Of a DNA stretch of 64,000 nt, positions 38,701 to 49,489 are shown in pieces. The position numbers were made by a program, and so were the translations under genes. The notes beneath the pieces are model-generated. The model saw only the letters and a list, made by a program, of their open reading frames with translations. It ran no database searches and had not been told where the DNA came from. The DNA lies in assembly GCA_009760855.2 (NCBI GenBank), contig WPIO01000018.1, positions 6,493,501 to 6,557,500 of the forward strand, written 5' to 3'. This DNA comes from Cristatella mucedo (Eukaryota > Bryozoa > Phylactolaemata > Cristatellidae). Position 1 is the stretch's first letter; each line of letters opens with the position of its first letter.

Positions 38701-38865
38701 CTAGCGGCTGCCTCCGCGCTTCGCACTAAAACGCGGATAGCCGCCTAGCGGCGCAGAGGTATCACTGCTTAATTGGGGTCTGATAAGTGAGCCTCTCTGT
38801 ACCCTCTCTGTTTGCATACGGAATTGTCCGCCTTTGGGCATGCAAGCAGGGATACTTCTCAGCAT
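35735..38865. other. Long intergenic stretch, one possible first exon
   Basis: Mostly unique sequence. A CpG-containing patch at 35760-36040 ends in ATG (36028) with seven codons, MTKSRRQ, then a consensus donor GTAAGT, which could be a first exon on the plus strand; I found no convincing continuation. Other ORFs (36302, 36941 minus, 38186) show no motif. Confidence 0.3.
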
Positions 38866-38869
38866 GGCG

Positions 38870-38913
38870 CTCTACCTCTCTCTACAACTTCTTCTTCTCT
38901 TTCTCTCTCTATG

Positions 38914-38945
<32 letters not shown>

Positions 38946-39840
38946 CGTCTCTCACTGACATGCACGTGCTCGCGCGAGCGCACAATCTACGCGCTCTCTC
39001 TCTCTCTCTCCCGCTCTCCCCGCCTTCTACTTCCCTAATCCTATCCATTCTTTTGCTCTCGCTCTCTTTTTCTCACTCTCGCTCGCTTTATTTTCCGCTA
39101 ACCCTTCTCACCCATCCACCTATTTATCGTAAGGGCTGGCGTAATCGGGCTTAGGTAGCATTCCATGGTTTCGCGATATATCAATCTTTGCTCACTCAAT
39201 CTTTGCTCACTCTCCACCGAAACCTCTTTTTCCTCCTCTCTCTATTCCTGTTCTTCCACCTCTCATCGCTCTCTGTCTCTCCCGGTCTCTCTTTCTGTCT
39301 TTCTCTGTCTCTCTTTGTCTTTCTCTGTCTTTCTCTGTCTCACTGTATCCGCCTCTCTCCAGGTTTCTCTCTGTCTTTCTCTTGTTTCTCTCTCCCTCTA
39401 TCTGTCTATCTCGTTCTGTCTGTCGCTCACCGCCTCTTTCTGCCTCTCTCTCTCTCTGCCTCTCTCTCTCTCTCTGTCTCTCAGTCTGTCTCTATGTCTC
39501 TTTCTCTCTCTTTGTCTCTATCTCCCCCTCTCTATCTCTGTCACTTTCTTTGTGTGTCTCTCTCCGTCTCTCTTTCTCGTTCTCTCTCTCTCTCTCTCGG
39601 TTTCTCTCTCTCCCTTATCTTTCTCTCTCTCTCCCTCTCTCTTTCTCTCTTTTTCTCCCTCTCTCTTTCTTTCTCTCTCTCTCTCTCTCTTTTTATTTCT
39701 CTCTTTCTCTCACACTCTCTCCGTCGCTCTGTCTGTCTCTCTCTCTCTCTCTCTTGCTCGCTCCCCCTCTCTCTGTCTCTTGCTCTCTCCCCCTCTCTCT
39801 GTCTCTCTCCCTCTCTCTCTCTCTCACTGTCTCTCTCTGT
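38870..39840. repeat. Polypyrimidine (CT-rich) tract
   Basis: Nearly 1 kb of imperfect tctctctg / ctctttct units on the plus strand, almost all C and T from about 39230. Three overlapping Leu/Ser ORFs (up to 253 codons) are artefacts of this composition. A smaller similar tract lies at 41190-41335. Confidence 0.95.
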
Positions 39841-39842
39841 AG

Positions 39843-41160
39843 TAATAATCATAATAATAATACACTTGATTAAGCGCCCTCAGAGAAATCAAGCTCTTTC
39901 TAGGCGCTTTACATTTGCTGCAAAGGAAACGCGATCAAATGGTGAGTGATATCATGCTTGATAAACAACATGAATAACATGGTTAGGGATGACATGCACA
40001 GGGTCAGTATGCAAGTGTGGTTAGTGGCAGCATGCATAGTGTCGGCACGCATAAGCACATGTGGACGAATCACAGGGACCCACTAAATGGTGTGATAAAT
40101 ATAATATGTGCTTTTTAGAGTTCTTTTTAAATGTGGTCAAGTCAGGGGATGTTGTGACGCATGTCGGAAGTGAATTCCAGGGTTTGGGAGCATATGAACT
40201 AAATGCACGGTCTCCGTAGGATTCGAGGTTTGTACGACGTAAAGGTAAACAATTAGATAACGAAAAGCGAGTGATACGATGCTTAGCCTGATGGGGGAGT
40301 AGATCTGATAGATAGGCTGGAGCCAAAGAATGAAGTGTCCTAAAATTGAGCTGTAAAACCTTGAAGTCAATTCTTTGCTTGACTGGGAGCCAGTGAATGT
40401 CGGCGAGATATTTTGTGATGTGACAACTGCGAGGCATACAAAAAATATGCCTAGCTGCAGTTTTGCATTGGCTGTAATCGCCTGATTGCACATGCCGGTA
40501 GGCCAGCAAACAGTGAGTTACAGAAGTCAAGACGGGACGTCACAAATGCATGGACCAATTGTGGTATCCCTGTCTAAGCAAGCCCGAATTTTCAGCAATA
40601 TTAGGTATCTGAAAGTAGGCAGACTCGATTGTGGAGCTGGTGTGAGGGTCTAATGAGAAGGTCACTTTGAAACGTGAAACCTAGATTTCATGCTGATTCA
40701 ACAGCAGATATGCTGGCAGAGCCGATTTTGAGCATCAGCCTTTCCAATTTCTGAATCACACTTGGTTTGCTCACAACTAGTAAGTTGGTTCTATCATTAT
40801 TCAATTTAAGAAAATGTGCTGCTATCCGTGTGTGGATGTCATCAAACATGGAGCAAGGGAGTTGAGAGAATTCGACATGTTGGAGGGCTGCTAGAGAATG
40901 AAGCAACGGTACACCTGGGTGTCATCTGCCTAGAAGAGAAAGCCCACATTGTGCTTGGCAATCACATCGGCAAGAGGGAGAGTATAAACCTTGAAAAGAA
41001 CCTGACCTAGCACGGAGTCGTGAGGTACCCAATATTTCAGAGGTACCTCTGATGATCTTTGTTCATCACATCAATACTCTGGAGTCTCCCACTGAGATAG
41101 GACCTGAACCATTGCAGAGCACTGCCAGTGATGCCCAGGCAAAATGAGGCGCTCAAGGAG
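39843..41160 (-). mobile_element. LINE family A, long antisense copy
   Basis: The (aat)n tail abuts the CT tract. Reading from the minus strand: RT remnants near 40690-41010 (FLKLNNDRTNLLVVSKPSVI), then SLLTGLP-like and LADIHWLPVKQRIDFKVLQL, SYAPKPWNSLPTCVTTSPDL (40021-40530). Several frameshifts. Confidence 0.9.
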
Positions 41161-41591
41161 AATTAAGTGATCGATATGATCACAAAAATCTGTGTCTCTT
41201 TCTCTCTCACACTCTGTCTCTGTCTGTCTCTCCGTGTCTCTGTCTGTCTGTGTTCTCTCTCGCTCTCTCTCTCTCTATCTCTCTCTGTGTCTGTTTCTCC
41301 GTCTCTCTCTTTCTCTCTCTATCTCTCTTGCATACTTGCTCCGATGTCCCTCTCTGGCCAGCTGAGTGCTCAATGAAGAGGCCGCTCGAGTGTCCATCCT
41401 GTATTTCCGGTATCTTTCGAGTTGGAAATTTTAATTCGCCGCATTTTGTACAGCCCTTTTCTTGGGAGTCTTAGCTATATTGGCAAAACGAATCCCGGAA
41501 CTTGACCGGAAGCGACCCTGACCGGTAGGGAAACAGCCGGAGCGAGGCAACCCTACGCCGACGACGGACTCGACAGGCGAGATGAAGCCCA

Positions 41592-41656
41592 CTGGGTACT
41601 TTATACGCACTCTTAGCCGCTAATGGCTACTTTATACGCACTCTTAACCGCCAATC
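41592..41656. repeat. Direct duplication of a 32-base unit
   Basis: tactttatacgcactcttag ccgctaatgg occurs twice in tandem with one or two changes, just upstream of the DNAJB promoter region. Confidence 0.85.
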
Positions 41657-41749
41657 TCTAATAAGAGTGCGCTGCAGAAAGATCTCCTGCGTAGCAATCT
41701 CTTTATCCTTGTCGGACGGAAAGGAGCGCTGCAGCAGAGCTGACGATAC

Positions 41750-42363
41750 GCATTCGGTAGCTGCCCAAGGCGGCAGGAAGCGCAGCTGGCTGCACCGGGA
41801 CTTCCGTCGTTCATTTTCGCGCTCTCTCGTCGCCGAGAAGGTAGAAAAAAGCGGCACTGCGCACGCTGCCGACAGTCCGACGGCTATACCGCTTTCAGAC
41901 GCACGCCGCCGCCGCAGCGTTCTCCCGCGAATGCATGCACCTCGCATGCAGGCACCTCGCCGTCCTGGACGCTCTGTGCCAGCAGCGTGGAACATCGGTG
42001 TCTCAGGCCTCAAGCTGTGGAGGGCTGCTGCTGCTGCACCAAGGCTACCTTTTTTCTATGGGAAAAAGCCACGCAGAAAGCGCACGCCCATTTTCACCGC
42101 TGCGACAAACGGCGGGCTCGCGGCGCCGCGGTCACAAGGGCACCTCCTACTGCGGAGGAGACTCGCGCCAGCGCCTCCGCTATTGGCTGATCGGGCTCGG
42201 CGCCGATGTGACGTCACAGACGCTCTCGGCGAGCCCGTCCGCTTGCCTGCTGTGATTTGTGTACACAGCCGCGTCTGCCTTTGGCGGCTTAGTGCAACTA
42301 TTTTGCGTTGCAGCGAAAGCCTCGAGGTGCGTAGCGGCGCCGGCGGCTCGGCCGCACGTCAAA
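41750..42363 (+). promoter_or_regulatory. CpG-rich promoter and 5' UTR of the DNAJB gene
   Basis: GC-rich, CpG-dense. It contains a consensus CRE tgacgtca (42209-42216) and, 23 bases upstream, an inverted CCAAT box attgg (42182-42186). No TATA box. I searched for nGAAnnTTCn heat-shock elements and saw only loosely spaced TTC triplets near 41806. Long ORFs (41667-42425, 41935-42255) are GC artefacts. Confidence 0.65.
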
Positions 42364-43446
42364 ATGGGCAAGGACTACTACAAGATCCTCGACGTCGCCA
42401 GGGATGCAACCGACGACGACCTTAAAAAAGCTTACAGGAAGATGGCCCTCAAGTACCACCCGGACAAGAACAAGTCGCCGGGAGCGGAGGAGAAGTTCAA
42501 GGAGATCTGCGAGGCATACGAGGTCCTGAGCAACAAGGACAAGCGCGAGGTGTTCGACCGGTACGGCGAGGAGGGCCTGAAGCGCGGCGGCGGCGGCGGC
42601 CCCGGTCCCGGTGGCGGCGGCGGCGCCACCTTTACTCAGGCAAACGTCGACCCGCGAGCTACCTTCCGAGCGTTCTTCGGCGACGAGGATCCATTTGCCA
42701 GCTTCTTTTCGTTCGGCGGCGGCGGTGGTGGCGGCGGTGGGCTAGGCGGCTTCCACCAGCAGCCGCTTCACCGGACGACGTTCTTCACTCACGTCGGCGG
42801 CGGCGGCGGCGGCGGTCCTCGCACGGACGCAGACGACGAAAGCGGCGGCGGCAGCGGCCTGGGCGGCGGCACGCGGCGAAAGCGGCAGGACCCGGCCATA
42901 CAGCACGACCTCAACGTGACCTTGGAGGAGCTGTACCAGGGCTGCGTGAAGCGAATGAAAATAACTCGCCGCGTGCTGCTGCCCGACGGCCGCGGCACGA
43001 GGACCGAGGACAAGGTGCTGACGATCGACGTGAAGAAGGGCTGGAAGTCGGGCACCAGGATCACGTTCCCGCAGGAGGGCGACGAGGCTCCGAACTGCAT
43101 TCCGGCCGACATCGTGTTCGTCCTGAAGGAGCGCTCGCATCCCGTGTTCAAGCGCGACAACTATGACCTTCGGTACAAGGCGAAGATCTCCTTGCGCGAC
43201 GCCCTGGTCGGCGGCACGCTTCAGGTGCCGCTCATCGAAGGCGGCAGGGTGGCCGTGACGCTGCCCAGCGTCATCAAGCCGGACACGGTGATGCGCATCG
43301 GGAACAGGGGCATGCCGCGGCCCCGCGATCCGCCGGGCAGGGGCGACCTACTGCTTGAGTTCGACATCGTGTTTCCGGCCACGCTGACCAAAGAGGCCAA
43401 GGAGGTCTTGAGCGGACTGCTGCCGCCTCTTCCCGGCTCTGCATAG
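42364..43446 (+). CDS. DNAJB-type Hsp40 co-chaperone (single coding exon)
   Basis: 360 residues, type II (class B) J-domain protein. J domain 1-70 starts [20 protein letters not shown] with the HPD motif at 32-34, which stimulates Hsp70 ATPase. An extended glycine-rich/GF region (about 76-180) is full of poly-Gly runs. The two client-binding beta-barrel domains follow from [20 protein letters not shown] through [20 protein letters not shown] and [20 protein letters not shown] to FDIVFP. The closest human relatives are DNAJB1, DNAJB4 and DNAJB5 (337-348 aa); I cannot choose among them. There is no C-terminal EEVD. The start has an AAAATGG Kozak context; an in-frame ATG at 42259 would add 35 unlikely residues. 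No introns interrupt the coding region. GC at third positions is extreme. Cytosolic/nuclear role inferred from the family. Confidence 0.95.
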   Translation: MGKDYYKILDVARDATDDDLKKAYRKMALKYHPDKNKSPGAEEKFKEICEAYEVLSNKDKREVFDRYGEEGLKRGGGGGPGPGGGGGATFTQANVDPRATFRAFFGDEDPFASFFSFGGGGGGGGGLGGFHQQPLHRTTFFTHVGGGGGGGPRTDADDESGGGSGLGGGTRRKRQDPAIQHDLNVTLEELYQGCVKRMKITRRVLLPDGRGTRTEDKVLTIDVKKGWKSGTRITFPQEGDEAPNCIPADIVFVLKERSHPVFKRDNYDLRYKAKISLRDALVGGTLQVPLIEGGRVAVTLPSVIKPDTVMRIGNRGMPRPRDPPGRGDLLLEFDIVFPATLTKEAKEVLSGLLPPLPGSA

Positions 43447-43845
43447 CCGACTCTCATGCCGACTGTGCTTTCAGGCGTCGGTGCAAGCTGCAGTTGCCCA
43501 CAGCAGCCGCCCTGCGGACGGTGAGCGGTTCGTGGGTACCGTTTTGTGCCGGTGCGTCTTCGGTGGGGGGGGGGGGGTTGCCGTCTTCTGGGAGGGACGG
43601 TGCCTCTGCGTTCGCGGCTCGCCCACGTTTGGCCGTTCGCGGCCTCCCCCCATCCCGTTTAGCATTCTCACCGCTGGGATCAGCCGCTGTGTCATGCGAC
43701 CTCCCTCATTAGAAGACCGGATCAGCCGCTGTGCAGCCGAGCTAGCGCTTTTCGACGTACGTTTTTTTGGGCCAGCTATAGTTTTTGTGTGTGGCCGGAT
43801 GCTGCTGGCTGCTGCTGCAGGCTGTAACTTGAAGATGTCTTTATA

Positions 43846-43851
43846 AATAAA
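43846..43851 (+). terminator. Poly(A) signal of the DNAJB gene
   Basis: aataaa, 400 bases after the stop, in ttataaataaacgcttg, followed by a T/G-containing stretch. The 3' UTR contains a 13-base poly-G run near 43564-43576. Confidence 0.65.
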
Positions 43852-43884
43852 CGCTTGTTGCCAGGAAGTTTCGGCAGTTTAAGT

Positions 43885-44135
43885 TTGGAACTCACTACCG
43901 ATGCACCGTCACAACATCCCCTGACGTGACATTTGACAATGTGCATGCTGCCACTAACCACACTCGCATGCGGACCCTATGCATGTTACCCCTAACCATG
44001 TTATTCATGTTTATCAAGCATGATATTACTCACCATTCAATTGCGTTTCCCTTTGCAGCAAATGAAAGCACCTAGAAAGAGATGAGTTCTCTGAGGGTGC
44101 TTTATCAAGTGCATTATTATTATTATTATTTAAAA
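43885..44135 (+). mobile_element. LINE family A 3' end
   Basis: Starts within the C-terminal coding block (ggaactcactaccgatg ... acatcccctgacgtgac), then the 3' UTR with catgctgccactaaccacac and the agatgagttctctgagggtg tail plus (att)n. It lies 35 bases after the DNAJB poly(A) signal. Confidence 0.8.
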
Positions 44136-44260
44136 AGAAGCACCTAAGCTTCAAACACTTTTTTGTTATTGCAGCATTTGGCGGGTCTTTGTGAGTCGCC
44201 CTTCCCGTGCTTACTTGCTCGTGCCTGCTGCTTTCGGATATTACCAACAAGTATTTGGTA

Positions 44261-44424
44261 ATGATAATAATGCACTTGAAAAAGCACCCTCAGAGAACTC
44301 AATCTCTTTCTAGGCACTTTACATTTGCTGCAAAAAGAAATGCTTTCTACATAGCATGATATCTGTCAAGTGCCTGGTGAGAGATTCAGTTCCTTGAGGG
44401 CACTATACAAATGTATTATTATTG
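44261..44424. mobile_element. MITE-like inverted pair of LINE A tails
   Basis: A minus-oriented LINE A tail (aataatgcacttgaaaaagc ... tttacatttgctg) is followed within about 20 bases by a plus-oriented tail (gtgcctggtgagagattcag ... ctatacaaatgtattatt). The result is a 165-base element with inverted ends of about 60-70 bases. Confidence 0.7.
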
Positions 44425-44838
44425 CATATTATTGAAGATTAGATGGGGGAGCAGCTGCTGATCGAGCCAAGCTCCTGATCGACTGGTCCAGTCGAGGTAG
44501 CAATACAACAGGACAGGCTCCTGCCTCACTTCCCTATCACGATTGGCTGGCCAACCGGCACGACCAACTGGTTGGCCACCGAAACGGCTAAAAAAAACCT
44601 GGCTGTCCGGTTAACCACATAGTGGCCTTGCTTTTGGGGGGGGGGGGGGAAGGAGGGGGGAAGAGCTGCTGCTATATTTGGTTGACGGTACAGTAGGCAG
44701 CTGGCAGCTGGCTACTGCCTGTATGTATGTGAATCCCCCCAGCCCTGTGGTGTACTTTGGCTTGGTGAGCTGTCAACATTGGTGGTGTAACCAATCCCTC
44801 TGTGCGCGTGCGTGTGAGTGCGTGCGTGTGTGCATGTG

Positions 44839-44839
<1 letters not shown>

Positions 44840-44881
<42 letters not shown>

Positions 44882-44912
44882 ACGTCTTTGTGTGTGTGTG
44901 TGTGTGTGTGCT
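44840..44912. repeat. (GT)n microsatellite
   Basis: Two GT runs interrupted by cacgtctt. Confidence 0.95.
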
Positions 44913-44972
44913 TGCGCGCATGCTCGGTGTGTAGGCCGCCTTGAGTGAGCCGTGTACGGTAGGTAGCCTTGA

Positions 44973-45025
44973 GCAGCTGGCCGGAGCAGAGCAGCTGCTA
45001 CTGCTGCTCTGCTCCGGTCAGCTGC
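44973..45025. repeat. 23-bp stem hairpin
   Basis: Arms 44973-44995 and 45003-45025 with a 7-base loop tgctact. The single difference becomes a G-U pair in a plus-strand RNA. CTG/CAG-rich composition makes a chance origin possible. Confidence 0.85.
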
Positions 45026-45829
45026 AGCTGCTGCAGCAGTCAGTGTGGAGTGGCACGACGTTTGCCTCGGACGGTTTCCATTCAGGCTATCATGAGCTGT
45101 GCTCAGCCGTGCTCAGGGGTTTGGGGTGTGACAGTGCTAGCACGTGTTCTTCACTACGTCGTTCGAAGTGCTCATGCACCCACAGCCGCCGACATTTTGA
45201 GCGCTGCTGGAGTGGCACAGACGGTCTGTGCAGGCAGACCCTGCACAGCTGCTGCCGACACCACCGAAACCCGGAGCCCTCTGAGCCTTCAGAGGCCGTG
45301 AAAAAAGGCACCGTGCTTTGAAAAAATACAGGCAATTCTTAGCTTGACCCATCGTCAGATTTGTGTGGACTTCATTATGGGCCTCTCATTTCTAAGTATT
45401 ACCGGCGTGGTCCTAAGCTCCTTATGGAGGGGGTGGGGTAGAGCACTGCCGGCCACCAGCATGAGCTGGTCGCAGGCTGCAGTCACAGCAGCTAGGCCCA
45501 TCGTACGAAACGAACAGCAGCAGTCGGCTGATTTGATAGCTTCGTTCGAGCTACAGAAGAGGACTAGCTGATTCATTCATTCAGCTTGCAGAGGGATATA
45601 AATCATTACCTGCCACAGTAATCTAACCCTCAACCTGATTCGTTGTGAGGGCATTAGCACTAGGATGCTTCACGGAATTTGAGTGAACTTTGTCAAAATG
45701 ACCTGTTGCCATACGACCGACCTCGAAGCTCGACAAATCAAGCTTGCTTACTTATGCTTCAGCTTTAGGCGAGTATTCCGGCATGCTTAGATAAAAGGCG
45801 CTGCTGCCCATTCTTATAATGATGATCAT

Positions 45830-45935
45830 GGTGATTATAATAATAATAATAATGATAATAACAGTTATGATACATTTGTTACAGCACCCTCAGAGAACTC
45901 AAATCTCTTTCTAGGCACTTTACATCTGCTGCTGC
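45830..45935 (-). mobile_element. Solo LINE family A 3' tail
   Basis: (taa)n, then acagcaccctcagagaactc and ctctttctaggcactttaca, without coding sequence. Confidence 0.8.
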
Positions 45936-45939
45936 TGCT

Positions 45940-48900
45940 AGCCCATGCTTTTATAAAACACCGCCTGGACTTTGTGTTGCTCTCTGCCTACTCGGCTTCC
46001 TGTGCATGCCCTGTGAGGGCTCGTCAACGCTACCGTGATCTTGGCAGTGCCTGGCCAATGCCGCCGGAGCTCCGGCGCCTTCAGGCAGGCACTGCTAGCG
46101 AGTCGAAGCAGACGCTTTGGAGCTGCTGATGCAGGCAGGCATGCTGTCGACAGCAGACAGCACGAGAGCGATCAACAGTGCTCACAGTACCTTAATGCAA
46201 AGTCCACGTCAGCCTCAAAGTAGAGCAGAACATTGCAAAGCCGCCCGCCGAAGACAGCATCTGTGCACAGCAGCAAAGCAGCTGTATCTTGAACCAGTGT
46301 AGTTCGAAGCGCAAAGCACAACTGAGCTTACCATTACCTCTTGATGGCCTTTGGCACTTTTTAGACCATAGAGATCATAACTCAAGCATTGCCATACCCT
46401 GATCAATGTAGCATTCAATCATTTTGATGGCATGCCCTGACTTGACATTCAAGATTCCAAGCAGAAATTCTTTCGTACCTTTGAATTATCCTCAATGTCA
46501 CTATGCTTACTAAAATTGTGCACGTTATTGCCTTTTTAGCTAACATGCTTCCTTTCCAGCATTGATTAAGAAAGGTCTATAATGAGATCTGCCTCTTTTA
46601 AGACCACTGCATATATCTGCCTTATTGCTAGTATCAAGCTGCAGTGTAGGTAGGTAGAAGTAAGCGCAGCTGCGCCTTCAGCCAGATATAGCAGACTTAA
46701 CAGTTGCACCGGATGGCAGCAGCAGAGAGGGCGGCAGCGCAGATTGGCAGCAAGCCGCTTCACCGTGCTGCACAGCATCAGAGGGAAACAAAAATCGTCA
46801 CTACTAAGAGTCGTGGCTCGGCGTCGATTGGCCACCAGGGAGCACGTGGTGGATCACACGACAAAGCACGTGGCGGAGCACGGCCAATCTGTGGTTGGCA
46901 CAGTAGAGAAGCATCGGTTGCTGCAGATTGCCTGTCGTCGACTGCTAACGGAGTGTGCAGCAGCTGCTGCTCCTGCTGCTGATGCGAAGCTTGCTGGCTC
47001 AAAGCTGTGTGAATATAGATCCTTTGTAAAACGTTGTGATTACTATTGCCACTGGCTCCTCGTGAATCGTTCCACTGGCTATCCTGTACACGCATTATAC
47101 AATGCCAACGGCCAAGAGCCACACCGGGGAGGTCGCCACCTATTGTGCTGCATTGGCTGGCCACCAGGCCTCCAATCCTCTTGCTCCCGAGGCAGGCCGC
47201 CTGTGTTTGCCTGCAGCTAGGGTAGGCCGGGCCGGGCCCGGCTCGTGGGCCAGGGCCGGGCCCGGCCCTGGCTGTCTCCTGCATTGCACCGTTCTTAATA
47301 GGGCACTAAAGCCCGTGTGCTCTAGCTCTGCTGCTTTGCTGCACATCACGAGCCAAGGATGGCCCTGCAGCAGTGCAGCAGCAGCAGCCCTGCCACTGCT
47401 GCTGCTTCACTGCTGCTGCTGCTGCTGCTGCTGCTTCACTGCTGCTGCTGCTTCCATCAACCGTGGCCACGTAATGCCGCAGAGCAGCTGCAGAGACGAG
47501 AGCGCAGTGACTGGCGCTTTGGAGAGCCAGCGGCTGTGGCAGGAGTAGGAGCAGCAGCATGCTGCCAGAGATACCGTGTGGCTACTGACTGGGCAGCTTA
47601 TGCAATAAATGACTTCTTTGCCCTATGTCTGAGCTGCTGACATTTTCTAATTGCTCCAGCCGGTTTCAATAATAAGGGCTAGACTGCTCCGGGACGGTAG
47701 GCAATTATGTTGGCCGAGTAGCCACCGGCAAAGCAGCACCCCTGCAGGCATCATGCACATGTACTTAGCACCAGAAGTTGGTCTGCTGCTGCTGCTAACA
47801 GCCTCAGCTGCTCCGAAGAGGGAGGGGGAGAAAGTGGTGGCAGCGCTCTCTGTGCATATAAGCTCTCTGTGCTGCCCTGTCGGCTAGCGTTTGCACGTCT
47901 GAGTTCCGGCTGCCCGTACCAGCACGGGAGGGGCCGGGGAGGGCCAGGGAGTGGCGCTGTGCTGTGCAGCGATGCCCCTTCTACTTCGCCCGGCTCGATG
48001 TTCTGCAGCTCCGCTCTGCGCCTTTCCGGTCCCACCTCATTTGTGACGGCTGACCTGACCTCGCCCGGGCGCAAGAGCCGCTGATCTCGGAGGAGAGCAG
48101 TGGCAGCATCGAAGCAGCAGCTGCTGCGGCTGCCGACTGATCAGCTGCTGCAGCAGCACTCTGCATCAGCTTGAGCTGGAAGCAGCAGCAGCCGAAGCAG
48201 CAACAGCTGCTCGCCGAGTCACCGGATTCGGAGTGGGCGAGTTAGCCGTCGACGACGGCTGCCCAACGCCATCGACCCTCCAGCTCTGTGATAATGTGAG
48301 CCGCGAGGCTGGTCGGGCAAACGTGGCAGTTTGGCACAGCGAACCCGGCGCCTCAGCGTCGGCCACATTTTCCGGCGGTGGGCAGCAGCGAGTGGCACCG
48401 CTCATGCGTAGCGCTGAGAGCAAGTTTTCATTTTCCCAAATGGTGTGCGCGGGCACGTGGCAAGATTGCTGACCACCAATCTGCACAGCAACAAAAGACC
48501 GGACATGAAAAGCAGGCAAGAGTCATGAAGCAGGCGGTTTTGTTATTCATGTCCAAGTCCTCGACCTTTAAGTTGCTCGGTCGCAAAAAAGGTACTAGAA
48601 GAGGTGGCTGGCTGCCTTTTTTGCAGAAGTGCACTCTCCGGAGGATTCTTACAAATTGCCTCGCTGCCCTCCCTCCTCCCGCGAGTTAGTGTGGGGGAAG
48701 GGGATCCGAGTTGTCTCACGCGCATGCCTAGACAGCAGAGCGCAGCAAAGCGGACTGGTAGGGACAGGTAAGAAAACATGGTTTCCTACATGGCACAGTG
48801 CGCCTGAATCTGCTGACATTTAAAACTGCTGACATTCGATCGAAAGAAGCCTGTTATTCGGTTGTCAAGCTGTAGCTGTTATTATTGTCGCGAATGGCAC

Positions 48901-49320
48901 AAAACGCCAGCCGATGAGCAACACCACCAGTTTATTCCTCCTGCACACGGAGCAGGGCGAAGCACTTTTCACCCCTCTCGCCCACCGGAGTCCCCTGACT
49001 TTCTTGTCAAAACAAACACTAATAGCACGTCCGGGCTGCTTACCACATCGAGTGTCACAGCCCACTCGTACAGCGATCAGGGGCAGTGTCATCAATTAAA
49101 TAAACCACACAAGCTGGTGCACAGCGATGGGAATCAACAAGCTGATATCAAATGACAGTAACGAGTCTTGAACTTTCGAGTCTTTGAGCAGCTCTCACAA
49201 TTCAGGTCTCTGCCTTCATGTGCACGTGCCGATGGAAGCCGGTTGCTACGAGTCCACGGTCATCCACTAGAGGACATGAACTTGAGTTGGGAAACTCCAT
49301 CTGAGATTAAATCTACTTTT
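45940..49320. other. CTG/CAG-rich intergenic region, no gene assigned
   Basis: Abundant CTG/CAG triplets, densest at 46965-46985 and 47370-47460 (runs of seven or more), and at 48090-48200. A GC-only quasi-palindromic cluster of ggccgggcccgg units lies at 47221-47275. Many overlapping ORFs on both strands (46744-47220, 47102-47548 and others) encode low-complexity Ala/Leu/Cys/Ser and have no domain. Confidence 0.5.
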
Positions 49321-49324
49321 TGCC

Positions 49325-49445
49325 TACAAAGCGCCCTCAGTGAACTCAATCTCTATCTAGGTGCTTTCCAATTGCTGCAAGAGAAGCATGATCGAATGGT
49401 TAGTGGTAGCATGCTCAATAAACAACAACAAAAACAAGAGGCTGG
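49325..49445 (-). mobile_element. Solo LINE family A 3' tail
   Basis: caaagcgccctcagtgaact ... ctatctaggtgctttcc and gaatggttagtggtagcatg, joined to a LINE B copy. Confidence 0.75.
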
Positions 49446-49489
49446 AGGTACCTCGAAGTCTAGTGGATATATGAAATTTAATGTATCTC

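Larger units (their letters stand above)
44430..45820. other. Intergenic with (GT)n and a strong hairpin
   Basis: Poly-G at 44635-44649, (GT)n at 44840-44912, hairpin at 44973-45025. ORFs at 44941-45335 on both strands overlap CTG/CAG-rich sequence and show no motif. Confidence 0.5.

Noticed and set aside
39165-39949. Long Leu/Ser ORFs (up to 253 codons)
   Set aside because: They only translate the CT-rich simple repeat in different frames.
42259-42363. Upstream in-frame start for the DNAJB protein
   Set aside because: The extension has no similarity to Hsp40 proteins; ATG at 42364 has a better context and matches the family N-terminus.
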